Shown here one piece after another: positions 52,467 to 63,560 of a stretch of DNA of 64,000 nucleotides. The position numbers and the translations under genes are program-made. The notes below the pieces were generated by a model. It was not told the DNA's origin. It saw only the letters and a program-made list of their open reading frames with translations, and did no database searches. The stretch spans positions 62,001 through 126,000 of the forward strand of contig JALMQS010000851.1 in the NCBI GenBank assembly GCA_024734495.1, written 5' to 3'. The stretch comes from Forficula auricularia (taxonomy: Eukaryota; Arthropoda; Insecta; Dermaptera; Forficulidae). Position 1 is the stretch's first letter; each line of letters starts with the position of its first letter.

Positions 52467-53533
52467 TCTATATATATAAAATTAAGATGTTGTCTGTACA
52501 TTGCTCCAATTCACGCCAAATTTTGGTTGCACACGTTTCAAGCAAAGTTATGACCGAAAATACCCTCAACAAAATTCCTGTCTGTCTGTCTTGTCTGTTT
52601 CAGTGGTTTCCGAAAAGTTGCTCACGATTCACGTAAAAACGGCTGAAATGATTATTATGAAATTTGATATTTACATCAGATGTCTTCTAACTTACGTTTT
52701 TAGCTATATAACGTTTGGATATTTTGACCCCAGAAGGGGGTTTGGGGGAGCGCACGAATGAAAATTATCAAATGACTCCTAAACTATTAACCCTATGGCA
52801 AATTTTATAATAAACAAAGTTGTAGGAGATGTGATTTCTGACAACTTTTGTTTAAAAAAATTTCCCCAAAAAACCACCCAAAAAGGGGGGAGGGTGAAAA
52901 TATGTAAATTCTTGCCCTTGGAGCAAACTCAACCAAATTTTGTATACATAATCTCTGGGCCTCTAGAGAGCTAGAAATGCAAAAACTAACCACTCAAAAT
53001 GGGGGGGGGGTCAAAAAATGAAAATTCTTTCTCATGGGCTAAACTCAACCAAATTTTGTATACATATTCTGTGGGTCACTACAAGGCTAGAAATTTAAAA
53101 ACTGGGTGCGGAGGGTGGGTGCGGGTGCAGGGGGTGGTGCGAGGTGGAGTCCAGGGGGATAGCGGGGGTGTGGTGCGCAGGGTTGGAAGGCACGGGGTGG
53201 ATGGGGTGCGGGGTCCGAGGTGTGGGTGCATGGTGCGGGGGTGGGGGCGCTGGAGGGGTTGCGGGGGTGGAGTCCAGGGGGATAGGTGGGAGTGTGGTGC
53301 GCAGGGTTGGAGGGCACGGGGTGAATGGGGTGCTGGGTCTGAGGTGGGTGGGGGTGGGGTGGGGGTTAGTGGGTTAGGGTGGAATGGAGTGCTGGGCTGG
53401 TGGTGTGGGGGCGGGGGCTGGGCATGGTGCGGGGGGTGGGGGTGCTGGGTGGGTTTCGGGGGGTGGTGGGTGGGAGTGGTGGGTGAGGATGGGGTTCGAG
53501 TGCTAGGGGTCCAGGGGCGTGCCTTGCAGCTAG
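52467..53533 (+). mobile_element. Helitron-like non-autonomous element
   Basis: Starts TCTATATATATAAAATTAAG next to A and ends GCAGCTAG before T, the TC...CTAG termini and A/T insertion expected of Helitrons. A short hairpin (AGGG...CCTT) lies about 5 bp inside the 3' end. The interior has CTGTCTGTCTGTCTTGTCTG and an AAACGGCTGAAATGATTATT block typical of widespread arthropod non-autonomous Helitrons, then a G-rich segment. The boundaries are confirmed by the empty family E centre at 32.4 kb. No Rep/helicase is encoded. Confidence 0.8.
53100..53525 (+). repeat. G-rich minisatellite inside the Helitron-like element
   Basis: About 425 bp of GGGTGNGG-type irregular repeats, extreme in strand asymmetry and able to form G-quadruplexes. 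Longer partial repeats recur, for example GGTGCGCAGGGTTGGA (about 53172 and 53296) and GGAGTCCAGGGGGATAG (about 53143 and 53269), which are 124-126 bp apart. Open frames across it (52999-53547 plus and two on minus) are composition artefacts. Confidence 0.75.
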
Positions 53534-53819
53534 TATTTTATAAATAGACAATTGTACAGATTGTCTTGGTGACCAGATTATATAAATATTTATGAAAAAA
53601 TTTATTTTTTGCTAAAAATTTTTTCTAAACATTCGAAAAACAAACCATATCTGACCTTTTATTAATCGAATTTTTGGTATTTAAAATTTCGATCATTTCC
53701 AAAATTAATCTTTTTCCAAGTTATATTCTAGATTTATTTTTAGAGAAAAATAAATTTTCATAAATATTTATATTTTTATTTAAAGGTAATCTAGTCACCA
53801 AGATAATCTTTTCAATTAC

Positions 53820-54000
53820 AATAGAAAGACTGATGATGAGGGCTAAGCCTTCGAAACTATAGACTCAAATAAATAAAAAATATATATATATATATATACA
53901 AATATACATACCTATATATATTTTATATATACCTACGTGTGTGTATGTTTATTTGCATCAAGCAGAGGACAACCTCTTTGTTTCTCTCTATAATAAAAAT
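53820..54000 (+). repeat. family A unit with hammerhead A6
   Basis: CTGATGA (53830-53836), extra T, stem II GAGGGC/GCCTTC (one G-U), GAAAC UAUA GAC, TCAAATAAATAAA, (TA)n, then TGTGTGTATGTTTATTTGCA and CAAGCAGAGGACAACCTCTT. U16.1 is A, so cleavage is unlikely. Plus orientation, opposite to the unit at 52.1 kb. Confidence 0.68.
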
Positions 54001-54004
54001 ATAG

Positions 54005-55800
54005 TTCAGAAGACATTGTCATACTCTTTCAGCAAAACATACATATCGTTTTCAAATCTGTATTTGATAAAAAATTAATTATAATTAAATTTAAAAGAAT
54101 ATAAGTTACATATTCAATGAAAAAACAAACTGGTGTGGCCATTCATATAACTTTGTCATAAATCTGCCCTCTTATATTGAATATTTAATAAAATAATTTA
54201 TAATCATTTACGAAAGAACCCCTTCTTAATTTTGGGCCCATTATTAAATAATAATATCTCTTTTTAATTACTTTTTTAAAAGGGGATTCCATATCTCCCC
54301 TTATAACCCTCCGATCCTCCCACACATGATCCGGACGAGTGAAAAATGTGGCATTATGAGACTATTCTATTAGAAATATCAGCTTTCTTCGATTTTTGTT
54401 CGAAAATATTTTTGAACCCCCCCCTTCTTTTGGGCCACTTTTATTTTCAAAAAACAAAATAGATCAGGTAAAAGTATCACGTAAACTATATTTATTAAAC
54501 AATTTTCTCCCTTTGGAATATTGAAATAAATTTTGCATTTAAATTAAACTAAATTAATTTTGTATTTATATCTATCTATCAAAAAGATTTCGAAAAATCA
54601 ATTAAGAATGATTGATGACTGGCAAGAATCACAAACAAAAAAAACATTTGTAATTTAGGTGAAATGTCTGTGTAGAGGATATTTTGTGATAGACATGCAT
54701 AAATCGTAGAACTGCAAATGGGCAAACTTTGGACATTCACCGTCACGCCGTTCGTATTATATCTAGATTGTACTCGGCGCAACAGTGATAAATTCTTTTT
54801 TAATTATAAGATTAACTAATGCTGTTATTTTTTTATACTTCATTCGGGCTAAAGTCGTAAAAAATCAAATCAATTTTTCATAAACGTTTAAATGATTTAA
54901 CCACGGAGGCAAAGAACTAATTCGATCTACGCCAAGCTTTTATGCTTTTTCTTATTAATTACAACACACTCATTTAGTAGATTTTATTATCATTTTTATA
55001 TATTTCAGTTTTTGAATCGTATTATCAATTCATTAGTGAGGTATAATAAGAAAAAAAAGAATGCAAAATTTAATGTTGCGTAGAAATTTTTTAATTTGAA
55101 GAAAGAGTATTTTTCTATAAAATAAAGATGGCCAGAGAGTGAGGTTGACTACATTTTTTTCAATAAATATAATTCAGTAGTTCAAAACTTTAACTTCTGA
55201 GCCAGTTTTAGGACGTAAAAAGTTTCTCAATACTTTAGTATTTAATTCATAAATTTGTCATTGATTTTGTTTATATAGATCGGGGATGGCCATCCTGTCG
55301 ATCGCTTGACGATTTGTAGTCGATCTTCTTTCTTAGAACTTTGTCAACATATTATATACTCCTCAAAATGATTTTCTAATAGAAAAGTATCAAACTTCTC
55401 AATGATTTATCTCTTTGTATGCATATATGTATAACGATTTTTGCGTTAGTTTTCTTTTATTTACTTATTTATAGCCTCTATTTGGCTCCCAATTACAAAA
55501 ATATATAAACAAAAATTACATATATAAATACAATTACTACACAAATAAGCAACAATTTATTTTTCTTCTTATGATGGAACCAGGCCCCCAAGGGCATAGG
55601 CTTCTTCCAGGTGACTCCATGCATCTCTATCTCAAACAATTCGACTCCATTCAACCCCCGCAGCTTTCTTTTATTTGTGTTTAAATAAATATACTATTTA
55701 ACTATTCTTTTTTTAATTTTTATTACTATCTGCACTCAGCATCAAAGGTAGATCGCGACTCATTATTAACATATAAAGCCGATCTTAATGACAAACAAGT
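54005..55800. other. no gene seen; AT-rich DNA
   Basis: AT-rich with only short frames. No repeats shared within the window were recognised. Confidence 0.4.
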
Positions 55801-55804
55801 TGGC

Positions 55805-55985
55805 CACCCGGGGTCGGGTTAGACTAGGATTTAGCGTACCAGCCTGCTAACCAAGTTGACCCGGGTTTGAATCCGACTCGAGGCATCAGGGTAAAATCAG
55901 ATCCCTGGGTAGAGACAAATTTTAAAAATAATAATAAGTATCGTAAATTAGCTTATGACTAGAAAGGCCGAAAAACAAGAAAATA
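55805..55985 (+). mobile_element. tRNA-derived SINE (SINE3), copy b
   Basis: GGATTTAGCGTACCAGCCTG, ACCCGGGTTTGAATCCGACT (box B with C to T), CAGATCCCTGGGTAGAGACA, TAGCTTATGACTAGAAAGGC. It has a segment CGAGGCATCAGGGTAAAATC that copy a lacks. Confidence 0.78.
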
Positions 55986-56225
55986 GTCGGCCACCCCTGG
56001 AATAAATATATTTATTAAAAAAATATCATTATAAATAAATAGCTTGGTTTAAATTTCATCTAAATTTTCAATTATTTTTCTTCTACAAAATCTTTCTCGA
56101 TTTATTGAAACTGTCTATCCATTTTAGTTTAAGAACAGAAATTAATAATTGTTAATGGATCTCTCGTTACTAAATTCAATTATTTTAACTGCCTCTATTC
56201 TCACTATATGTTTCTATTCTTTGAT

Positions 56226-56450
56226 TCACCCATCCAGGTGGAAATTGAATGCCCTGGAGCTCTTGGAAGACATCAAGAATCCGGAGACTTGAACGCTCGG
56301 CTTACAATGTATATTGCTTACTTTCATGAAAACCCACTGAGATGCAAGGATGTCCTCATATTGCTGTCCAACAGCTTCAAGGACACAACCTAAAACTTCA
56401 ACATTCTTTTCAATCAGTGCAAGCATGTTTTATAACCTGAGGAAATATTG
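56226..56450 (-). CDS. coding-like segment, unassigned
   Basis: The minus strand has an acceptor-like TATTTCCTCAG and then a 66-codon frame that begins MLALIEKNVEVLGCVLEAVG and QQYEDILASQ. A donor-like GTAAGC follows after VFMK. The composition is balanced and protein-like. On the plus strand, NALELLEDIKNPE also reads plausibly near 56245. I recognise no family; it could be an exon, an exon-like pseudogene or a transposase fragment. Confidence 0.3.
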
Positions 56451-56459
56451 AGTTCATAA

Positions 56460-56900
56460 CGAGACGCCTCACTAACTCTCAATACCTAATTCTATAAAAT
56501 CGATTCTTTTTTTTTTGTTCCATTTTAAGATAGATAGCTTAAGTGAAATAGGCTTGTCAGGGTTTAGACGCATCAACCAAACTACTTATATATTACTTTT
56601 ATCTTTATATTATAAATTTAAATTTTTTTATATCATTGGAAGACATTCTTATAAACACCAGAATTTATATTCTTAGCTGAGATACTAATATGTACTACTA
56701 AATTCATCATTTAAAATTTTTAAAAGTATGAACTGACATCACTTGGAAAATTTCCATTTAGAAATTTTAATAATAGGTATTTTTCATAAAAGCTTAGGTA
56801 TAATTTTGAATTCCTTTGAAGTTTTTTCATTACCCTCATCCACTATAAGTGTGATATTATTTTTTCGATTGTGAATATTTTAATATATAGGAATAGATAT
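56460..56900. other. no gene seen; AT-rich DNA
   Basis: AT-rich spacer. No feature was recognised. Confidence 0.4.
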
Positions 56901-56901
56901 A

Positions 56902-57970
56902 TAGTCCAGGCTAATTACGATTTTAACAGGAAATAATTCCCGGTAAAAATTTTATTGCTGGTTGCTTGGTACTCCAATATTACTACCCTAAATTTCCCCC
57001 CAAATCTTTGTTGGGAAAAATTTTCTACGCCCCTCAAAATGAGAAAATTTCGGAGTTTTTTCATTTTTTTTTGAATAACTCTAAAATGGCTTATCAAATC
57101 AAAAAGATGTCTATTAGATAAATTAAAGATCTTTAAATTACGCGTAAAATGATAACAATTTCATCTTTTAGCCTAAGTAGTACCGGTACTAGCGCCTGTC
57201 AAAATACAGCCCCCTGGATCACTTTTGAATATCCCTAAAACTTGTACTTTTTTGAGTTTTCCTCATTTTGACCATGAAGGAGCACGTTTTCGACAAAGAC
57301 TACTCCATTCATTTTTAAACTAGATTACATTTGATACAATTTAAACAAAGTTTCATCTTAATTGGATAATGGTAACCCGTGCCTCAATGAGGTTGAAGTT
57401 TGCAGTTTTTTGCAAAAAATCACAATTTTTCATTCTTATAATCTAAACCACTCATCTTAGTAACTTAATTTATATCTTATTCTCTAGTAAATTTAGTTGA
57501 CTTGAACATTTACTTGGACAACTTTTTTGATAAAATTCTTATATTTATAGATATCCAGCATTATCTATGACGCTTTTGAGGATTCTGATCATATCCTGTC
57601 TAGGATGTTTATAAATCTAAGAGTTTTATCAAAAAATTGGTCAAGTAAATAAAACTATTTTTACAGGCGTTAGTACCGGTTCTACTAAACTTAAATCGAT
57701 TAAATTGCTATCAATTTACGTGTAATTTAAAGAGCTTTAATTTATCTAATAAATATCTTTTTGATTTGATAAGCCTTTTTAGAGTTATTCAAGAAAAACT
57801 GAAAAACTCCGAAATTTTCTCATTTTCAGGCGCGTGGAAGAATTTCCACAACACAGATTTGGGAGAGAACTGAGGGTAGTAATATTGGAGTACCAATAAA
57901 GGTATTCCAGAAATAAAATCTTTACTGGGAATTATATCATGTTAAAATCGTACCTAATTCGCATGGACTA
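56902..57970. mobile_element. large foldback, 1.07 kb
   Basis: The ends TAGTCCAGGCTAATTACGAT and GCATGGACTA are inverted. Arms of about 300 bp pair, for example GTACTCCAATATTACTACCC with its mate near 57875 and CTTATCAAATCAAAAAGATG with its mate near 57765, and TAGTACCGGTACTAGCGCC with its mate near 57670. The loop contains the segment also found at 47.6-47.9 kb. No transposase. The TA at each tip suggests TA insertion. Confidence 0.75.
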
Positions 57971-58079
57971 ATAGGATTTCATCATAATCTAAAAGTTTAA
58001 TTTATCAGTAACTTGAGGAAATTCCGCTTACTTCTTATTTATATTTTTTATCAAACTCAAATTTTTAAACAATAATAAT

Positions 58080-58480
58080 TATTGTATCTTTGCATTCTCC
58101 AAGGAGGTCTTTTGAAATTTCATTGGTATCTTTGGGTGCGAAATGCGGGTGATATTTATTCATCGGATATAACAACCTAAATTACAAATGAGCAATCATT
58201 CGAAAAGGAAATAAATCAATCACCCTCGCATCCCAGCCTTGCAGCAATTACATTTACGAGTGAAAAGTGGTTAGACTCGATCTCGGTTGTGGTTTGGCCT
58301 CTGACCTAACATTGATCGTCTCTCAGTACAAGAGAACTTCTTCCGACCCAATGAAATACAAGTTGTCGACCAAATATTATTACTCTGCGACTCTTTCTAC
58401 TGAACAGTGACAAAGTGGCACTTAGCCCGAGTTGGACTTTACTTCATTTGCTTTTACCTTTATTCACTTTAGTCTCTAGT
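58080..58480. promoter_or_regulatory. single-copy island, candidate regulatory element
   Basis: Complex unrepeated DNA with CACCCTCGCATCCCAGCCTT, ACTCGATCTCGGTTGTGGTT and GGCCTCTGACCTAACATTGA. TGTGGTTTG resembles a Runt-type site and TGACCTAA a nuclear-receptor half-site, but single sites are weak evidence. No open frame. Confidence 0.25.
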
Positions 58481-59485
58481 GTTCAAGTAAATGGCGACAT
58501 CAATTACATATTCTTAATATTCTACTTTTTATATACTTAATTTATTTCCCCCATCTCACATTAATTTCAGTCATTTTAATAAACCAATCAAAATTTAATT
58601 TTTTTATTTTGAAATATGAAGGAAAAAGTGAAATTTTTTTAAGATTCGTTATGCATTTAGTGATCCGGCATTTTTTTATTGTCATCGAACAGTTTTGAGC
58701 TAAAACTTTAAGACTTGACATGTGCAATTTATTAAGCTAACTAGTGTGCCGAATTTCAACTATTAACTACAACCATTTGAAAACTCTCCATAACAAATTA
58801 ACTTTTTCTTTATTTGGTGAATTTTTGAATCTGTTGTGTTGAAGCTAACAACCCAGAATATAATCAATTCTACTTTTTGGAATAAATATATTTTACCTGA
58901 ACCATTTTTTTAATCGTTTTTAATCCCTTTTGTGCCGTCGTGCGAAATACTGATTTGGCTTTATATGCGCTGAGCCCAAATTACTGTGGCCACAACATTT
59001 TTTCACGTTTGAAGGTTTTTTACAAAGCCATTTTTGAGATACTTCGAAAATATAAATAAGAAAAAAACCTTTTTGTTTACAACATTTCATCATACCTAAT
59101 ATAGGGTGGGGGAAGCATTACCAGTAGCATCATCATTCAGGTCATTTGATAGCCACAACTCTATAATGCGGGGCCCTGCTATATAGACAGCTATTTACCA
59201 CATCATTTAAGGGTTTGCCTACCCTGCAAAAAAAGGAGCACGCCATTCCCTAGTTTTACTTTATCAAATGCGAAGCAGATAAGTTTGGATCGATTAGTTA
59301 GGGCAGAGTAGCAATTTTCACAATTTTCAAAAAATGCCTATAACTCGAAAACTATGAGAATTTTAATAAAAAAAAATTAGTTAGACCTTCATAAACTGGC
59401 CTATTTCTCGTTCGCGGTTTAGGCCCGCCGCAAATTGAACCCAATCCACGCACAGTTGAAAGTTGGCTGAGTTATTTATTCCAGT
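58480..59485. other. no gene seen; AT-rich DNA
   Basis: AT-rich with a mixed segment around 59100-59260. No feature was recognised. Confidence 0.38.
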
Positions 59486-59489
59486 AAAA

Positions 59490-60182
59490 CAAGGCTGTCC
59501 AACCCGAGGCCCGCGAGCCGCATGCGGCCCAGCACTGCAATGAGTGTGGCCCAACATAAAATCATAAACTTCCTTAAAACAATGAAATTTGTATGTGGGA
59601 TATTTTATTCCCTTCTTCGAAATATGAATGTACATTTGTACAATACGTGAAGCTTTTTTCAAGAATAAAATTCACTAAAAGCAAGGAATTGGGATTTTCT
59701 AGAACAATCACAATCAATTGATAATTTCTCTCCTGGACTAAATCTTGTCAGGACTTGTCTTTTAGATCTTTGCACGTTTTTACATGTACTAATTCTTGGA
59801 CACTTTCTGATTGAATGTTCTAGAACAACAATTAGATACCGATCTGAAAGGAAAATTGAATATTGTCTCTTTATTAGAATTTTATATTAATTATTTAGCC
59901 AGGAAAAAATATAAACAAATACTAATATATAATATCACTTTTTGTAGGTTTGTAGGTATGTATTTACATATATGAGAAGCTATTTCCAAGTATAAAATTT
60001 ACGAAAAGTAAAATTAGAAGCTCACTATGAGTTAAAAAAATAATAAAGTTTTTATTTCTACATTATTAACTATCTTTTTTGAATAACAAATATCAATAGA
60101 ATTATAATATTTTGTCCGCGATCCGAGACAATTATTTTTCTTCAAATGTGGCCCGTGTAAGCCAAAAGGTTGGACACCCCTG
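59490..60182. mobile_element. non-autonomous hAT with perfect 8-bp duplication
   Basis: Left end CAAGGCTGTCCAACCCGAGG; right end, inward, CAGGGGTGTCCAACC. Flanks CAGTAAAA are identical at 59482-59489 and 60183-60190. The subterminal GCGGCCCAGCACTG and ATGTGGCCCGTGTAAG resemble common arthropod hAT ends. The interior is AT-rich and has no transposase. Confidence 0.85.
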
Positions 60183-60424
60183 CAGTAAAACATGAAACGA
60201 CTGACTAAGAAATAGTGTCTCTTAAAGAACAAGATGAAAAGAGACGAAATGTTGATATAATGACTTTGACAACATGTTTCTGTGTGCAGCTCTAAACTTG
60301 GACCATCTTCCTGATTACTTAAGGGCTGAATGCTGGTCTGACAGTTTGTCCAGTCCCTTTCATCCAAGGTCTAATTCTCATTCATTAATAAGTAGTTTCT
60401 CCTTTTCCCTAAATTTCTGATTTT

Positions 60425-60645
60425 TTTTTATCAATTTGCCTCGAATTCGAAGCCCTCGGCTCTACCGTGGGGAATGACACATTTCTTTAATGAGGTCGAA
60501 CCGGTGTTGGAAGGGGCCACTCCAAGGCTCCTCTGCAGCCAGTTGCCCACCTTGAACCAAGGCGCCTAATGAATAGCTTATATTAGACTATTAAATGCCC
60601 GGGCCTTTTCATTCAAGCCATTTTCATTTAATGAATGGATAAATC
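60425..60645. promoter_or_regulatory. single-copy island, candidate regulatory element
   Basis: A GC-richer block, GAAGCCCTCGGCTCTACCGT through CTTGAACCAAGGCGCC, with TTTAATGA and CATTTAATGAATGG homeodomain-like cores. Not repeated and without coding potential. Confidence 0.27.
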
Positions 60646-60649
60646 GTAG

Positions 60650-61235
60650 GTATTTATTGAACTACAGATTATATACTATATATATTTATATAGTAAAAAT
60701 TAAATTAAATTTAAAGATTATGGATTCGTTTCTCAAAAGAATTCATTACATGAGTCCCTAAATTCCATTCTTTCTATTGATAATTGATTATTTTTTTTCA
60801 ATAGTAACCTCTCTTTTTTCAAAAAAACAAGTTATATTTTGAATCTTTTTAATCATGTTAAACAAGTAAAAAGCCATTTTATTTCTTTAATAAATTATAT
60901 ACCTATCCATTCGTTGTACCAATCCCTCTTTCTATACAAATTAACAATTCAAATATTCAATACAAAACAAGAGAAACTAAATGTTTGAGTTAATTAGGAT
61001 TGTGGTTTTACTTATATTGACTGATCATACCACAAATGTATTTTTCGACCATCTTATTATTATAAATTTTAATTGCCTTTCTTCTCAATCATTAGATTTC
61101 AATCTCTCTCCTTCACATTCGATTTCTTAATGTTAGCTCAAGATTTTTTTTTACTAATGATTGAATGATCTCTCTCTATATTCCCGACCCTGCTTCTTTC
61201 CCAATTCCCACTTCAACAATAATAATAATAAAAAT
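60650..61235. other. no gene seen; AT-rich DNA
   Basis: AT-rich with an AAT-type microsatellite near 61218-61242. No other feature was recognised. Confidence 0.4.
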
Positions 61236-61239
61236 AAAT

Positions 61240-61325
61240 AATAAGCCTCTTATCTACTGAGCTATCGATCCCAGAATTCAAATCAATGCTTAATGTCTAG
61301 ATAAAGATGGAATTTAATTATTTTT
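61240..61325 (-). mobile_element. SINE1 head fragment
   Basis: Minus strand: GGGATCGATAGCTCAGTAGA, with TTGAATTC and GACATTAAGC to its right, corresponds to the head and the adjoining ATGTCTATATGAATTATGGA segment of SINE1 at 16.5 and 22.1 kb. The rest is missing. Confidence 0.5.
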
Positions 61326-61554
61326 TATTAAATTATTATTACTATTATATTAAATATGATTATATTCATGGCTGATTCTAAAAAATAAATAAATCGAAAT
61401 TGATGTCCTTGCTGATTCCTGTGAAATGGGATTCTAAGTTGTCGTAACGAAGAATTTTTTATGAACCTACCATACATCCCTAGGCGTACCAAATTATAAA
61501 TTAGATTTATTTTTTTTATCATAAATAAAAAAATATATGTCCAAGTAAATATCC

Positions 61555-62120
61555 TAAAAATCATTCCCTCACTGTGTCCCAACTACAAAATTCACATAGA
61601 TTCAAAGATCTAATCCGAAAAGATTCTTATAACTGTCTACTATTTTATTATTTATTCATATATAATAGTAGTGGCTGTACATAAATGTGTATTTAGTTTA
61701 AACACGACAAACGGAAAAGTAAAAAAATGTATTTTTAAATTCGTCCTTAAAAAACGAATCATTCCCTCACCGTTGTGTAAAAGTGGGATTAAAACATAAT
61801 TTCAAATTATATAGTGAAAGCTGCCTTATTGTTTTTAGAAGTTAGCAATATTGATATTCTAAAAGTATACCAGACTTGGTTATGAGTGATAAGATTTTGT
61901 GTTAAAAATATTAAAAATAATTTATTTTGCCAAGTTTACATTTTGGGCTGTCATTCCCTCACATCGTGTTGTAAACAGTTAAGCGCTTATTTATGTAACA
62001 TTTATCATATTTGTATGTGTTCCTAGAATTAATAAAGTATCGCGTATTCACATGGTAAATTATAAGGTTATTTTTTCTACTTTTGTGCAATAATGTTTCG
62101 TTTTCTCATTCCCTTACCTC
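61555..62120 (+). repeat. periodic CATTCCCTCAC motif
   Basis: TCATTCCCTCAC occurs at 61561, 61759 and 61951, with CTCATTCCCTTAC at 62105. Spacings are 198, 192 and about 154 bp. After each site a GTGT or GTTGT follows. It looks like a very diverged tandem repeat or an array of regularly spaced protein sites. Confidence 0.45.
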
Positions 62121-62284
62121 CCGCATGCAAATTGTTAGTGTTGCTGTTCTAAGAGACGGTCCAGTAAACCAGTACAAGAACAAGTTTATGTTCCATGTTA
62201 TCTCTCACCATTTTTCATATTTTTTCCGGGTATCACATATTTTTCTTGGAACTATTCAGAACCCAGAACTATATGGAACCCCTC

Positions 62285-62316
62285 ACCCCCCTTTAATTCA
62301 AAAAGGTTTGGGACCA
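62285..62316 (+). mobile_element. hAT-like right terminus, partner not found
   Basis: CCCCCCTTTAATTCAAAAAG then GTTTGGGACCACT has the look of a hAT right end (complement AGTGGTCCCAAACC). The final G is lost, and no left end was found. Confidence 0.35.
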
Positions 62317-62319
62317 CTA

Positions 62320-63435
62320 TAACATTTTACCTAATTAGCCCATGTACTATCTAATTTACAAAAGAAATTCCATAATAATTAAAAAAAAATTACCATCAAA
62401 TTATCGAAGTCATTTTTCGATTTTTGTGAGAATCACCCATATATTATATTTTATTTATTTGATCTACGATTTAAAAAGATCTTTCTTACTAGTTCTGAAT
62501 TTTATTTATTTATTGAAATCAAAGCATGTTTTTTAATTGAAATTTGAATCTCAATGACTTTTTAATCTTTCTTACCCTCTAGAACCCTTTACACACGCCT
62601 TAACTAAAACCAAAAAAAATATTTTACCAAACTCCTATATTTATTTTATTTTTCCTTTTTAGGTATAAGATTTATTTATATTTAATAGAGTTGATATTAA
62701 CTGCCCTTTATCCTGTTTGTTATAGCGAATAAATTATGTATATGTTTACCTGAAAATACCTTGAAAATCTTCTTTTCATTTTTCTTTTTTCGTTATATAA
62801 TAAAATATTTCATGAAGGCAATAAATTACTTTTGCTTACACTTCTTTTTCTTCTATCGAGTTTGTTGAAAATCTCGCTATTCGTTCCCTTTGGCTGTTTC
62901 TATCTTGATTTTTCCATGGAACTGTAGACGTATCTATTTACCCGACATGACCTCAGACAGTATTAATTCTTCTCCAATTTCTGCCCAGAGAGCTCTAGCA
63001 AAAATTTTCATTCTTGCTAATAAATTAATTGGGACTTTGTGAAATGATCTTGAAGAATTCTTCGCTTTACGAATACCTTAGAAAATTTACTTCATTTTCT
63101 TTCAATACACAGTAAAATAAATACACAGAGTAAAGGATTTGTGAATAATACATACACTCTTTGAACCGGGGATTCTTTACCACTTCATTTTATTACCTTA
63201 AACATTTTTATAACAAATTTTTCATAAAGTTGTGAATTTAGCTAAAAAATTAATGACTATACTTAAATATAATTTTCTCTTATAATTAAGGAGTATATAA
63301 ACGATATTAATCACTGACTGTATCTGGTTTGTACACTTGTCTGAGCTTATTTTTTTTATTCAGTTTTCTTTCTATTTTCGCCACCCTCCAAATTGTTTAT
63401 TATTTTATTTTCATTATCACAAAACAAATAGAAAA
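62320..63435. other. no gene seen; AT-rich DNA
   Basis: AT-rich with only short frames. No feature was recognised. Confidence 0.4.
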
Positions 63436-63437
63436 TA

Positions 63438-63560
63438 AGGGTCGGGTTGGGCTAGGGGTTTAGCGTACCAGTCTGCTAACCAAGTGGACCCGGGTTCGAA
63501 TCCGACTCGAATCATCCGGCTAAATTCTGATCCCTGTGTAGAGACAAAGGTGTCTTTTGA
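63438..63560 (+). mobile_element. tRNA-derived SINE (SINE3), copy c
   Basis: GGGTTTAGCGTACCAGTCTG, ACCCGGGTTCGAATCCGACT (perfect box B), CTGATCCCTGTGTAGAGACA. The 3' part after AGACAAA is missing or diverged. Confidence 0.75.

Larger units (their letters stand above)
52260..53570 (-). repeat. family E arm split by the Helitron-like element
   Basis: The left piece, 52260-52466, carries AATCCAAAACACGTTTATTT, the E4 motif and AATTTAGAAAGCAACACTAA up to GATATTAAA. The rest, TATTTTATAAATAGACAATT, resumes at 53534. Joined, it matches the complete centre at 32360-32400. Confidence 0.78.

Noticed and set aside
52999..53547. 182-codon Gly/Trp/Val-rich protein
   Set aside because: It is a translation of the G-rich minisatellite inside the Helitron-like element; similar open frames appear on both strands.
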